Source: Shewanella acanthi (lineage in GTDB: Bacteria; Pseudomonadota; Gammaproteobacteria; Enterobacterales; Shewanellaceae). Taken from it: a DNA stretch of 64,000 bases. The notes below the pieces were generated by a model. It saw only the letters and a list, made by a program, of their open reading frames with translations, had not been told where the DNA came from and searched no databases. Positions within the stretch are counted from its first letter, which is position 1; each line of letters opens with the position of its first letter. A program made the position numbers and the translations under genes. The stretch lies in the NCBI RefSeq assembly GCF_019457475.1, contig NZ_CP080413.1, forward strand, positions 2,480,001 to 2,544,000, in the 5' to 3' direction. This document shows, piece after piece, positions 29,141-37,443 of the stretch.

Positions 29141-31486
29141 CTACTCTGGATTAATCAAGTCACCAAATCTAAACAAACGGTTATACCAAAATGGCGCCAA
29201 ATCCTGCCGATAGGTTTTCACTATTGGCCCATTTTCATCAATAGTCACACTGATTTGCCCTGTTATCCCCGTAGTGAAAGTGTCAATACCCAGCGCCTGA
29301 TATCGGTTGAGCACATCCGCTTTTGGAAAACCGTAACGATTTTCTAACCCTGCGGGGAAGAGCGCGATTTGCGGATTTACGGCTTGAATAAATGCTTGAG
29401 TAGAAGAAGTGCGACTGCCATGATGCGGTGCAATCAACAGCTGACTCTCAAGCTTAAGAACTGAGGATTCATTGAGAGCCATTAAGGCTTGCTCGGCCTG
29501 CGCCTCAATATCACCAGTTAACAGTACACTGTGCCTTCCATCATCAATCCGTAGTACGCAAGAACTGTTGTTGCCTGAAAAATGCTGCTGAGCCACCCAA
29601 TGTAACTTAAGTGATTGCCACTCCTTTTGCTTGATATGACAGGGCTTGGCATTAATCGAGGATACATCACTGATTCGAGTTGCCATAGGGAATCGTTCTA
29701 TTAAACTGCTGGCTCCTCCAGCATGATCATTATCACTGTGGCTGACAAAAATGTAGTCTATTTCATTAAGACCTCGATAATGCAAAAAGGGGATGATGAC
29801 ACGCTCGCTATAACTAAAATCCTCACCATAACTTGCGCCGGTATCATAAATTAGTGCCCTACCGTCCTTTTCAACTACGACGGCAAGCCCCTGACCCACA
29901 TCGAGTAGATGTACATTCCACGGATAAGACCTCGGCTGAAACCATTGTCCAGCATACAATCCCATTGGCAGTAACAATAACGTCATTAACATATGCCATT
30001 GCCAATATTGACGTTCCCTCGGCAGATATCGCCAGACAATCCCCGCGAGGATAACCAAAAAGGTCAGCCCAAGTAGTCTATCGGGAGTAACTTGCCAATA
30101 TGCGGGCAAATCAGCTGAGTGCTCTAGCAAATAGGCATAGGGTTTCAGTGTCCAATCTGCCATTTGAAGCAATCCTAACCAGGATTGGCTAATGAGCAAC
30201 CCGATACACCAAATCACAAAACTCAATATGGCAAGCGGGATAACGATGAAGCTAAACCAAGGCACGACAAGCAAATTTATCCAAAGACTGTGAATACTCA
30301 CGCCCCCAAACAATATGGCCTGTAGGACGCCCAAAAAAAGCGTTAATCGCCATTGAATGGCCCAAAACTGCCAGAGCTTAGGTTTTAATCGCCCCCAAAG
30401 CGTGCTCTCTTGCGTCACACTTAGTGTTATTTCCTTAGTCATTAAGGGCGTATCTATAGTGAGAATAATAATGCAAAGGGCACAGAAGGATAACCAAAAT
30501 CCCATACTCAGGCAGGACAAAGGGTCAATCAGTAACACCACGAAAAGAGCAAACAGTAATCGATCCCAAGTCGTTGAAAAACGACTGAAAAGGCTGAGGA
30601 AAATAATTAATAAAATCATCACAATGGCCCGCTGAGTTGGGATCCCAAACCCCGCTAGATAGGCATAAAGCAGCGCAGCGAGTCCAGAGAACACCACGCT
30701 AATAGCCCAGTTTCGGCGGCCAAAGGTAGGTGCAAAATAACATAGGCTGAAAAAGGAGATGGCGTAAAACCAAGCACAGACCACCGAGAGGTGTAAACCC
30801 GATATTGCCACTAAATGCCCAGTACCAGTCTGCCTTAAATCCTGCCATTTATCCTGTGTAATTAGGCTCTTATCGCCAAGCAGTAGTGCGAGTAAGATAT
30901 CCCCTTGAGATAAGTGGCTAAGCTCTGGTGACAATCGTTCAATCAAGTGGCTTCTTAAGGAATATCGCGATTCAATGAACTTTGCTTCAATAATTCGCCC
31001 TTTACCGACAATATGTTGGCTGAGTAATTGCTTTTGCCCGTTATAGCCACCTTGATTGAGCACACTCGAGATTGTTTTTGGGATTATCTTAAAAGACCAA
31101 ACCTGGCCAACTTCAACCTTTTCATATGCTTGCCAACTTAAGCGTAACCTTCGTTTAGGGCTGAAGATTAATTTTTTCTCATCGACTTCGATATCCAAAC
31201 TTAGCCAGTCGCGGTTTTGAGAAACTAGTGATATGATTTCGCCCCGCACCTGAATAGGTTCTTGTGAGAATGGCCCTTGTGAAACGGGGACGCCCTGCCG
31301 AGATAACAATAAACAAAACCCTGTGAGCCACAGAACAGCAAGGAGCGCACCTGAGACAATAGGCGCTCTTCGAGTCAACACAATGGCCCCAAGGCAGAGA
31401 AAAGGGAGAGAAACCAGTGGCGGCAGCGATGGCCACAACATCGCTGACAATAAGGTGGCACTAAAGCCCAACATGAACCGATTCAT
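29141..31486 (-). CDS. comEC: DNA internalization protein ComEC/Rec2
   Basis: A 781-residue polytopic inner-membrane protein for DNA uptake in natural transformation. An amino-terminal DUF4131 region and OB-like part come first, then the competence domain with many helices including GLLGDKSLI..., VAISGLHLSV motif (about residues 225-235), and a carboxyl-terminal metallo-beta-lactamase domain with HSDNDHAGG (about 582) and APHHGSRTSS. Full length and unbroken, so DNA uptake may be functional. It heads the comEC-msbA-lpxK-trm112 operon. Confidence 0.94.
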   Translation of the reverse strand: MNRFMLGFSATLLSAMLWPSLPPLVSLPFLCLGAIVLTRRAPIVSGALLAVLWLTGFCLLLSRQGVPVSQGPFSQEPIQVRGEIISLVSQNRDWLSLDIEVDEKKLIFSPKRRLRLSWQAYEKVEVGQVWSFKIIPKTISSVLNQGGYNGQKQLLSQHIVGKGRIIEAKFIESRYSLRSHLIERLSPELSHLSQGDILLALLLGDKSLITQDKWQDLRQTGTGHLVAISGLHLSVVCAWFYAISFFSLCYFAPTFGRRNWAISVVFSGLAALLYAYLAGFGIPTQRAIVMILLIIFLSLFSRFSTTWDRLLFALFVVLLIDPLSCLSMGFWLSFCALCIIILTIDTPLMTKEITLSVTQESTLWGRLKPKLWQFWAIQWRLTLFLGVLQAILFGGVSIHSLWINLLVVPWFSFIVIPLAILSFVIWCIGLLISQSWLGLLQMADWTLKPYAYLLEHSADLPAYWQVTPDRLLGLTFLVILAGIVWRYLPRERQYWQWHMLMTLLLLPMGLYAGQWFQPRSYPWNVHLLDVGQGLAVVVEKDGRALIYDTGASYGEDFSYSERVIIPFLHYRGLNEIDYIFVSHSDNDHAGGASSLIERFPMATRISDVSSINAKPCHIKQKEWQSLKLHWVAQQHFSGNNSSCVLRIDDGRHSVLLTGDIEAQAEQALMALNESSVLKLESQLLIAPHHGSRTSSTQAFIQAVNPQIALFPAGLENRYGFPKADVLNRYQALGIDTFTTGITGQISVTIDENGPIVKTYRQDLAPFWYNRLFRFGDLINPE

Positions 31487-31518
31487 AGTGAATTAAGTTA
31501 AGACAGCAAATTCATCCT

Positions 31519-32028
31519 ATGCCAAAAAAATTATTAAAAAGAATTATGCCTAAGCCTGAAACCTTACGTGAGCATAAACACTTACGCATGTTCGGTAGCT
31601 TGTTACATAACCCAAATCTGTGGGCACTTAATCGTAAGTCAGCGCCCGGCGCCTTTGCCGTTGGGCTCTTTGTCGCTTGGCTCCCTCTGCCCTTTCAGAT
31701 GATCCTCGCCGCAGCGCTAGCCATTATGTTTAATGTGAATATTCCAGTATCCGTTGCCTTAGTGTGGGTTACTAACCCCATCACCATGCCGGTAATGTTC
31801 TACGGCGCCTATCTTCTAGGGGCGAAAATTCTAGGCCATGCGCCGCAGGAATTTGCCTTTGAAGCAAGTTGGCATTGGATTGAATCCTCATTGGCAACCA
31901 TTGGCCCTGCATTTTTACTGGGATGTCTGGTACTGGGAGTAGTATTTGCAGCCGTAGGATATTTAATGATCAGTAATATCTGGAAATACTCGATCATGTT
32001 TAAATGGCAAAAAAGAAAACAAAAATAA
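31519..32028 (+). CDS. DUF2062 family membrane protein
   Basis: A 169-residue protein with three to four hydrophobic segments (about residues 48-75, 80-108, 135-160) and the DUF2062 pattern AVGLFVAWLPLPFQM.LAA.LA...NVNIPV...WVTNPIT. Both ends are rich in Lys/Arg. Function unknown. It is divergent from comEC with only 32 bases between the starts. Confidence 0.82.
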   Translation: MPKKLLKRIMPKPETLREHKHLRMFGSLLHNPNLWALNRKSAPGAFAVGLFVAWLPLPFQMILAAALAIMFNVNIPVSVALVWVTNPITMPVMFYGAYLLGAKILGHAPQEFAFEASWHWIESSLATIGPAFLLGCLVLGVVFAAVGYLMISNIWKYSIMFKWQKRKQK

Positions 32029-32210
32029 AATTTTTTATTAATGGCTTAACCATTTTTACCGATGCGTTAAGCCAATAATTCCCGCCCGCATCGTTATGTC
32101 TTAACTTACACCCAATTCATAAAAACAATATCTAGCGACTTTCTTGATTAATCGATGAACTCTGGTTTGCGATAGATTTTAATCTAAGCTGCTGAGATGC
32201 TTGCTATTGT

Positions 32211-32226
32211 TGTGAATAACATCACA
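32211..32226. promoter_or_regulatory. Perfect CRP-type operator upstream of psiE
   Basis: TGTGA-ATAACA-TCACA matches the CRP consensus TGTGA-N6-TCACA fully in both half-sites. It is centred 86 bases before the psiE ATG. A TATACT sequence (32252-32257) downstream may be the -10, putting the site near -45. E. coli psiE is also under cAMP-CRP control, where it is repressed. Confidence 0.75.
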
Positions 32227-32303
32227 GATGTCTGGCTCCTCAGCTCTCAGCTATACTCATTTTTACTGTTATTATTAATAAAAATAATGAGTAGGGAATC
32301 ATC

Positions 32304-32708
32304 ATGCCTTTTTATCGCCAGTATGGTGCCAAAGGTTTAAAAGCCGTTGAGCATTTTGTGTTAGTGATCATCGCCATTGCGACCGTTGTCGCTATCGGTC
32401 AGGAAATAGTCCATATCTTCGAAATGGGTAAAGTTGCCCTCGCCGATTTGCTATTGCTCTTCATCTACCTTGAAGTCCTAGCCATGGTCGGAAACTACGC
32501 CGAATCAGGGAAATTACCCGTGCGCATGCCAATTTATATTGGCATCGTCGCCCTCGCCCGTTACCTGATCTTAGACATGAAAAGCATGGACGATTGGCGA
32601 ATTGTGGCAATTTCAGTCTCAACCCTTGTCCTTGCCAGCACAGTCATCGTTATCCGTTGGGGACAATTAAAAATGCCCTACCCTAAAAATCAAGAATACG
32701 ATAACTAA
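32304..32708 (+). CDS. psiE: Phosphate-starvation-inducible protein PsiE
   Basis: A 134-residue membrane protein of the PsiE family with four hydrophobic segments. Motifs GxxAVE...I, LADLLLLFIYLEVLAMV and the PVRMPIYIGIVALARYLILD stretch match PsiE. Molecular function is unknown; in E. coli it is induced by phosphate starvation through PhoB and affected by cAMP-CRP. A perfect CRP site lies upstream; I could not see a clear Pho box. A hairpin follows the gene. Confidence 0.88.
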   Translation: MPFYRQYGAKGLKAVEHFVLVIIAIATVVAIGQEIVHIFEMGKVALADLLLLFIYLEVLAMVGNYAESGKLPVRMPIYIGIVALARYLILDMKSMDDWRIVAISVSTLVLASTVIVIRWGQLKMPYPKNQEYDN

Positions 32709-32726
32709 GGCAATTATTGACTGCAC

Positions 32727-32771
32727 ACCAAGGCTTGAGCCTTGGTGCCTTAGAGTCTCTTTTTAAAATAA
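32727..32771 (+). terminator. Likely terminator after psiE
   Basis: ACCAAGGC-TTGA-GCCTTGGT (32727-32746) is a perfect 8-bp stem. The T-run (CTCTTTTT) comes 12 bases later, so the match to a classical terminator is only partial. Confidence 0.5.
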
Positions 32772-32863
32772 TTATCAAAGACCTAGGATAAGGATTGGTA
32801 TTCTGCTAAAAAGCAATTATGCTAGTTTCATTAAGATCAATTATTTAACAGGGCAATCGTGTT

Positions 32864-33166
32864 ATGGGTGACCAACCAACGGAATTTGAAGAAAAACGCG
32901 GGTCGCTACGTGTGGATTTGGAAGCAGAACGCGTACTTTTACATTGGAACGATCAGACAGGCGTTAATCATACTGAAGAAGGGATTTGTATCGATTTATC
33001 CCGTAAAGGCGTTCTGTTCGAGTATAAAAAACCCTTCGCTCTGGGCGAATTAGTTAGCGTGACATTTAACCCCAACACAGAAACAGAAAACACCGTTAAA
33101 GGTCAGGTATGCCGCTGCTCTAAGCGTCACGATCTTAGCTACCATATTGCGATGCAACTGCTTTAA
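32864..33166 (+). CDS. PilZ domain protein
   Basis: A 100-residue single-domain PilZ protein. The c-di-GMP-binding signature is intact: RGSLR (R12..R16, RxxxR) near the start and DLSRKG (D/N-x-S-x-x-G) in the following strand. Such proteins bind cyclic di-GMP and pass the signal to partners by contact. It is 74 bases upstream of the ParA-like gene on the same strand, suggesting a shared transcript. A shadow frame (32859-33053) overlaps but has no domain content. Confidence 0.88.
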   Translation: MGDQPTEFEEKRGSLRVDLEAERVLLHWNDQTGVNHTEEGICIDLSRKGVLFEYKKPFALGELVSVTFNPNTETENTVKGQVCRCSKRHDLSYHIAMQLL

Positions 33167-33240
33167 TTTTTAACAAATTACGCAGGCTTGATGGGTCTGT
33201 CCTACACTAAATACATTGAATTTTCGCGAGGGTTATAACC

Positions 33241-33909
33241 ATGATTTTGCTGGTAGGTGGAGAAAAAGGAGGAAGTGGCAAAAGTTGCCTCGCACAGAAC
33301 ATGGCTGTTTATATCAAACAGAAATTCGATGCCAATGTTCTGATGGTCGATTGTGACCCTCAACGAACTACATCTGACTGGATCCAAGCTCGGAACAACG
33401 ACCCTTCTCTGCCCGCAATTAATTGTATTCAGCTCTACGGTAAGATCCGTAACGACTTGTTAAGCCTCAATGAACGCTTCGATTACGTCATTGTCGACTG
33501 TGGTGGTCAAGATAACCTTGCAATGCGTGCCGCGATGTCCGTCGCAACCTATGTAATGATCCCACTGCGCCCCAAACGTCGTGACCTAAAGACCCTTCCC
33601 CATATGGAAGATATGCTCAGCACCTGTAAAATGGTCAACCCAAAAATGGTGGCTAACATTGTGCTTACCCAGTGCCCTGCACTGCCAACGCAGGTAAAAC
33701 GAATTTTAGAGGCTAAAGAGGTTGTTCAGTCATTTGGCCTTCGAGTCCTCAATTCGGTGACGTTCTCTCGCAACATATACGATGACAGCGAAGAGAAAGG
33801 CTCCTCGGTAATGGAAATCGAGCCCGATGGCAAGGCAGCGGAAGAAATCCGTGCCATTGTGGATGAGATATTTAACATACCGCCAGAAAATAGCTATGAG
33901 CTTAACTGA
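33241..33909 (+). CDS. Orphan ParA/MinD-type ATPase
   Basis: A 222-residue deviant-Walker ATPase. Residues 6-16 carry the KGGSGKS motif with the signature Lys K9 and the Walker Lys K14; DCDPQRTTSDW (Walker A') and VIVDCGG (Walker B) follow. This small ParA type lacks the amino-terminal DNA-binding domain found in large plasmid ParAs, as in MipZ/ParF-like families. It is not next to the chromosome-partition genes or flagellar genes. It overlaps the following RHH gene by 14 bases, indicating translational coupling and a functional pair. Role: positioning or partition of an unknown cargo. Confidence 0.85.
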   Translation: MILLVGGEKGGSGKSCLAQNMAVYIKQKFDANVLMVDCDPQRTTSDWIQARNNDPSLPAINCIQLYGKIRNDLLSLNERFDYVIVDCGGQDNLAMRAAMSVATYVMIPLRPKRRDLKTLPHMEDMLSTCKMVNPKMVANIVLTQCPALPTQVKRILEAKEVVQSFGLRVLNSVTFSRNIYDDSEEKGSSVMEIEPDGKAAEEIRAIVDEIFNIPPENSYELN

Positions 33910-34231
33910 TCTTAAACGTAAGAAACCAAAACAGGTTATCAAGTCTGTTTCAGTTGAAGATTTTATTGAAGATGCCAATAACTACGCTTTTGGTAAGGCA
34001 AGTATTTTGTCGACTCAGCCCCCGCCGTTAGTTAAGGGGCTCGATAAAAAATCGACCAAGATGTATCGCCATGCAACCTTTACGCTAACAGAAAGCAGCA
34101 TCTCTCAACTTGATGAACTCTCCAAAGAAACCAAAATCGCCAAATCACGCTTGGTGCGTATTCTGATTGACGAATTCAGTCGTAAATCCTTTGATGAACA
34201 GATAAGTGTGGTCAATAAGAATAAAAACTGA
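33896..34231 (+). CDS. Ribbon-helix-helix-like partner of the ParA ATPase
   Basis: A 111-residue basic protein. The amino half is flexible with many Lys (LKRKKPKQVIK) and the carboxyl half (about residues 62-105, HATFTLTESSISQLDELSKETKIAKSRLV segment) fits a ribbon-helix-helix DNA-binding fold: a beta strand, then two helices. Its start ATG lies within the end of the ParA-like gene (14-base overlap). ParF-ParG type plasmid partition pairs have exactly this layout, a small ATPase followed by an RHH protein, but here it is chromosomal and without a recognised centromere. An upstream frame start at 33827 is a shadow. Confidence 0.75.
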   Translation: MSLTDLKRKKPKQVIKSVSVEDFIEDANNYAFGKASILSTQPPPLVKGLDKKSTKMYRHATFTLTESSISQLDELSKETKIAKSRLVRILIDEFSRKSFDEQISVVNKNKN

Positions 34232-34311
34232 TTCTCTAGGCAACCCTTAACCACTCTATGATACCCGCAAATCTGTTATTCGATTAACCCGATGTTCAAC
34301 TTGTCGTGCTT

Positions 34312-34596
34312 TTACCTAATAGCGTGGTCTTGTGTTACACCACGCAACTCATAGCTTGAATGATTACAACGCATCCCTGCAAGGGAAATCCCTTCAGTTG
34401 TCTCGGTCAGTTTCCCCTTACCCATGAGAAAAAGAATAAGCCCCTCTGCAGTGAGATTATCTGCGCTGCAGGTGTGATAGCGCGCATTTTCACCAAAGGC
34501 GTGTGACATTTTGCTCAGCAATTCTACTTTTAAAACAGGGGTAGCTTGCGCTACCATCAGCGCCATCACGTCATGGCCGTGGACAGAATCAGACAT
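34312..34596 (-). CDS. yecH: YecH-like metal-binding family protein (DUF2492)
   Basis: A 94-residue protein like E. coli YecH. Matching features are the MSxSVHGHDV(M) start, the ARYHTCSADNLTAEGL motif and the final cysteine/histidine segment (MRCNHS). The His and Cys residues suggest metal binding; no role is established. It is longer at the carboxyl end than E. coli YecH by about 15 residues. GGAGG precedes the ATG. Confidence 0.82.
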   Translation of the reverse strand: MSDSVHGHDVMALMVAQATPVLKVELLSKMSHAFGENARYHTCSADNLTAEGLILFLMGKGKLTETTEGISLAGMRCNHSSYELRGVTQDHAIR

Positions 34597-34723
34597 AAAG
34601 CCTCCAAAGATGCATATTATATTTAGCTTTATATCCTAACTGTTAAACTTTAACCCTGATCCTGCGCACAGACTGCTAAACTAAGCGGCAGCGCAGCTCG
34701 ATGTGATGATAAAGTGAGCGAGT

Positions 34724-36406
34724 ATGTCTCTAATTCTGCTATTGACCCAACAGATGTCGCTGTACCTAGTGATCGTCTATCTGTTCAGTAAAACCCCCCT
34801 ATTCAAAGTGTTTGCAGAAACCTCGTCACGCCTGCCTCACAAAATTTTAATCTATCTCATCTTTTCAAGCTTTTGCATTATGGCCACCTATTTTGGTGAA
34901 CAAACCTCTGGCGCGATCGCCAATACCCGCGCGATGGGAGCCGTATTAGGAGGTCTGTTAGGTGGCCCCGTTACCGGATTTTTGGTGGGGCTTACTGGCG
35001 GATTACATAGATACAGCATGGGAGGCTTTACCGATGTGGCCTGCGCGATATCCACCACCTTTGAGGGGCTCTCTGCGGGGATGATAAGTTACTATCTGCG
35101 CCGCGCTGGGAAAAGTGAACTCTGTTATAACCCTTGGTTAGTCTGGGGCGTGACCTTTTATGCCGAGATGATGCAAATGAGCATTATATTATTAATCGCC
35201 CGTCCCTTTGATGATGCATGGGAATTAGTGAGGCAAATCGCCCCGCCTATGTTATTAGTCAATTCGATTGGTGCCGCCCTATTTATGAGCATGGTGCGAG
35301 ATCAAAAGACCATGTTCGATAAACTGTCTTCGGCCTTTTCAACTAAGGCCTTAAAGATTGCCGAACGCAGCGTCGGTTTGCTTTCTAAGGGATTTAACGA
35401 AGACAGTAGCGGTAAAGTCGCTAAAATTGTGATTGAAGAAACCAATGTCGGCGCTGTTGCGATTACCGACAGGGAAAAATTATTGGCCTTTATCGGCATA
35501 GGCGCAGATCATCATATTCCCGGCACCCCAATCTCATCACAGATCACCCTCGAAGCGATTAACCAAAATAAAGTAATGTTCGCCGATGGTGTGGAAACGT
35601 CATACGCCTGCTCAATTTCAAGTCATTGCAAGTTAGGCTCGAGTTTGGTTATTCCCCTTCGCAGCGACAACGAAGTGATTGGTACGATCAAGTTGTACGA
35701 GCCCAAAAATAAGCTGTTCTTAAACATTAACCGTACCTTAGGTGAAGGCATCGCCCGTTTGCTGTCTAACCAGATTCTCTTTGGTCGTTTCGAGCAGCAG
35801 CAAAACCTGCTCACTCAAGCTGAGTTAAAACTCCTGCAGGCACAGGTCAATCCGCACTTTCTATTTAATGCCCTCAATACCATTAGTGCGATTATTAAAC
35901 GCGATCCGGATATGTCCAAACAGCTACTGCAGCAGTTATCGCAGTTTTTACGGATCAATTTAAAGCGCACCACAGGGCTAGTCACTTTAGGGGATGAGCT
36001 CGATCACATTGCCTCATATCTAACGATTGAAAAAGCACGATTTATTGATAAATTACAGATAAATATCGCAATCCCTGAGTCACTGTATCACTGTAAGGTA
36101 CCAGCGTTTACCCTGCAACCGATTATCGAAAATGCGGTGAAACACGGCACCTCGCATATGATTGAGCAAGGGCAAATCAAGGTCTCTGGCCGCTTAAATA
36201 ATCAAGTGCTAGAACTTGAAGTGACCGATAATGCGGGGTTGTATCAACCCAGTGCCCGCTCCGAAGGCCTAGGCATGAATCTTGTCCATAAGCGGATCCA
36301 AAACATGTTTGGGACACAATATGGTATTGAAGTCGCCTGTAAGGCGGATGAGTTTACCCAAGTGACCATTCGCTTACCCATAGAACAAACGGAAACAGTT
36401 ACGTGA
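34724..36406 (+). CDS. btsS: LytS/BtsS-type sensor histidine kinase
   Basis: A 560-residue sensor kinase. The first 190 residues form the 5TMR-LYT membrane sensor with several helices (AVLGGLLGGPVTGFLVGLTGGLHR is typical). A GAF-like domain covers about 215-350. The HisKA_7TM/LytS kinase motif NPHFLFNALNTISAI carries the phosphorylated H378, followed by an ATPase domain (IENAVKHG). BtsS of E. coli senses external pyruvate with high affinity. The call to BtsS rests on the coupled BtsR-type regulator and the adjacent CstA/BtsT transporter; LytS-like paralogues exist, so the symbol is an inference. Confidence 0.85.
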   Translation: MSLILLLTQQMSLYLVIVYLFSKTPLFKVFAETSSRLPHKILIYLIFSSFCIMATYFGEQTSGAIANTRAMGAVLGGLLGGPVTGFLVGLTGGLHRYSMGGFTDVACAISTTFEGLSAGMISYYLRRAGKSELCYNPWLVWGVTFYAEMMQMSIILLIARPFDDAWELVRQIAPPMLLVNSIGAALFMSMVRDQKTMFDKLSSAFSTKALKIAERSVGLLSKGFNEDSSGKVAKIVIEETNVGAVAITDREKLLAFIGIGADHHIPGTPISSQITLEAINQNKVMFADGVETSYACSISSHCKLGSSLVIPLRSDNEVIGTIKLYEPKNKLFLNINRTLGEGIARLLSNQILFGRFEQQQNLLTQAELKLLQAQVNPHFLFNALNTISAIIKRDPDMSKQLLQQLSQFLRINLKRTTGLVTLGDELDHIASYLTIEKARFIDKLQINIAIPESLYHCKVPAFTLQPIIENAVKHGTSHMIEQGQIKVSGRLNNQVLELEVTDNAGLYQPSARSEGLGMNLVHKRIQNMFGTQYGIEVACKADEFTQVTIRLPIEQTETVT

Positions 36407-37113
36407 TCACTTGTCTTATTGTCGACGATGAATTATTTGCCCGCGAAGAGCTTATCGATTTGTTAAGCACTGAGGCCGATATTGAGATTATTGGCCAATG
36501 CAGTAATGCCATTGAAGCCCTGCAAACTATTACGAAGGAAAAGCCGCAACTGGTTTTCCTCGATATCCAAATGCCGCGGATTTCAGGCATGGAATTAATT
36601 GCGATGCTCGAGCCTGACACTTTACCGAAGATTGTATTTGTTACCGCTTTCGATGAGTTTGCGGTAAAGGCCTTTGACCATCACGCCTTCGATTATCTGC
36701 TCAAACCTATAGATGCACTAAGACTTAATCAAACCCTAAAACGGGTGCGAAAGGACTTAACTCCGCAGGCGGTGAATTTAATTGCGCCAGCCAGCCTTGA
36801 GCATTTACCTTGCTACAGCGGTAATAAATTAAAAGTCATAGCAATTCAGGATGTCGAATACGTGTTTAGCGATTTAAGCGGTATCCACGTTGCCAGTAAT
36901 AAGGGTAAGGTTCACACCCAATTAACCCTTAAAGTACTCGAAGAAAAAACCCCATTGGTGCGATGCCATCGTCAATATCTTATCTCACCAAAGGCCATTG
37001 CCGAGATTGAAATCCTAGATACGGGCGCAGAGGTCACTACGCTACTGGGTGATAAAGTGCCTGTATCACGCCGTTATCTTAAAAGCCTCAAGCAACTCTT
37101 TGGCTTTCAATAG
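36403..37113 (+). CDS. btsR: LytTR response regulator, BtsR type
   Basis: A 236-residue regulator: receiver domain (residues 1-115) with phospho-acceptor D54 in FLDIQMP, then a LytTR DNA-binding domain (about 140-236) with the RCHRQYL and VPVSRRYL(K) segments. It starts with GTG overlapping the btsS stop by 4 bases (GTGA), so translation is coupled. The E. coli homologue BtsR (YehT) binds ACC(G/A)CT(C/T)A direct repeats upstream of btsT. Six such sequences lie directly downstream of this gene, before the transporter. Confidence 0.88.
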   Translation: MITCLIVDDELFAREELIDLLSTEADIEIIGQCSNAIEALQTITKEKPQLVFLDIQMPRISGMELIAMLEPDTLPKIVFVTAFDEFAVKAFDHHAFDYLLKPIDALRLNQTLKRVRKDLTPQAVNLIAPASLEHLPCYSGNKLKVIAIQDVEYVFSDLSGIHVASNKGKVHTQLTLKVLEEKTPLVRCHRQYLISPKAIAEIEILDTGAEVTTLLGDKVPVSRRYLKSLKQLFGFQ

Positions 37114-37261
37114 TCCTTTCAATACGCACATTCAAATTAAAGCCCCACATCATGCCGCACTTATCATCTTTGGCGGTTATGTGGCCGAATGTTCCCTTCC
37201 CCTGTTAAAGTTTAAAGATTCCTCTAAGCGTCGGGTCAATACCATTAAGTTAAGCAATAGC

Positions 37262-37372
37262 ACCGCTTAGTCCATTTCCATACCGCTTGGTGCTAAATAA
37301 GGGACCACTCGCATACGTATTCAACCGCTCAGTCCCCGCTATTACCGCTGACATTGCATTATCGACCGCTCA
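37262..37372 (+). promoter_or_regulatory. Array of six BtsR-type (LytTR) direct repeats
   Basis: Octamers matching ACC(G/A)CT(C/T)A start at 37262 (8/8), 37282 (7/8), 37304 (7/8), 37324 (8/8), 37344 (7/8) and 37365 (8/8). Start-to-start spacing is 20, 22, 20, 20 and 21 bases, two DNA turns each. A weaker copy (ACCATTAA, 6/8) lies 21 bases before the first. The rest of the 37114-37443 gap holds no gene; a TAGACT sequence (37407-37412) could be the -10. Confidence 0.8.
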
Positions 37373-37443
37373 ATCAGAATCCGCTTTTTTGCCTTTATTT
37401 GTCATTTAGACTCTGCACAACTCAAAATGGGGAGATAACTAAA

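Noticed and set aside
33827-33895. Upstream start of the RHH gene
   Set aside because: That stretch is the end of the ParA-like gene read in another frame; the ATG overlapping the stop by 14 bases is a typical coupled start.
37049-37270. 73-codon plus-strand frame downstream of btsR
   Set aside because: It starts within btsR and runs into the BtsR repeat array; no protein-like features.
37380-37385. TCCGCT as a further BtsR repeat
   Set aside because: First base is wrong and it lies 15 bases from the last copy, out of phase with the 20-22 base spacing.
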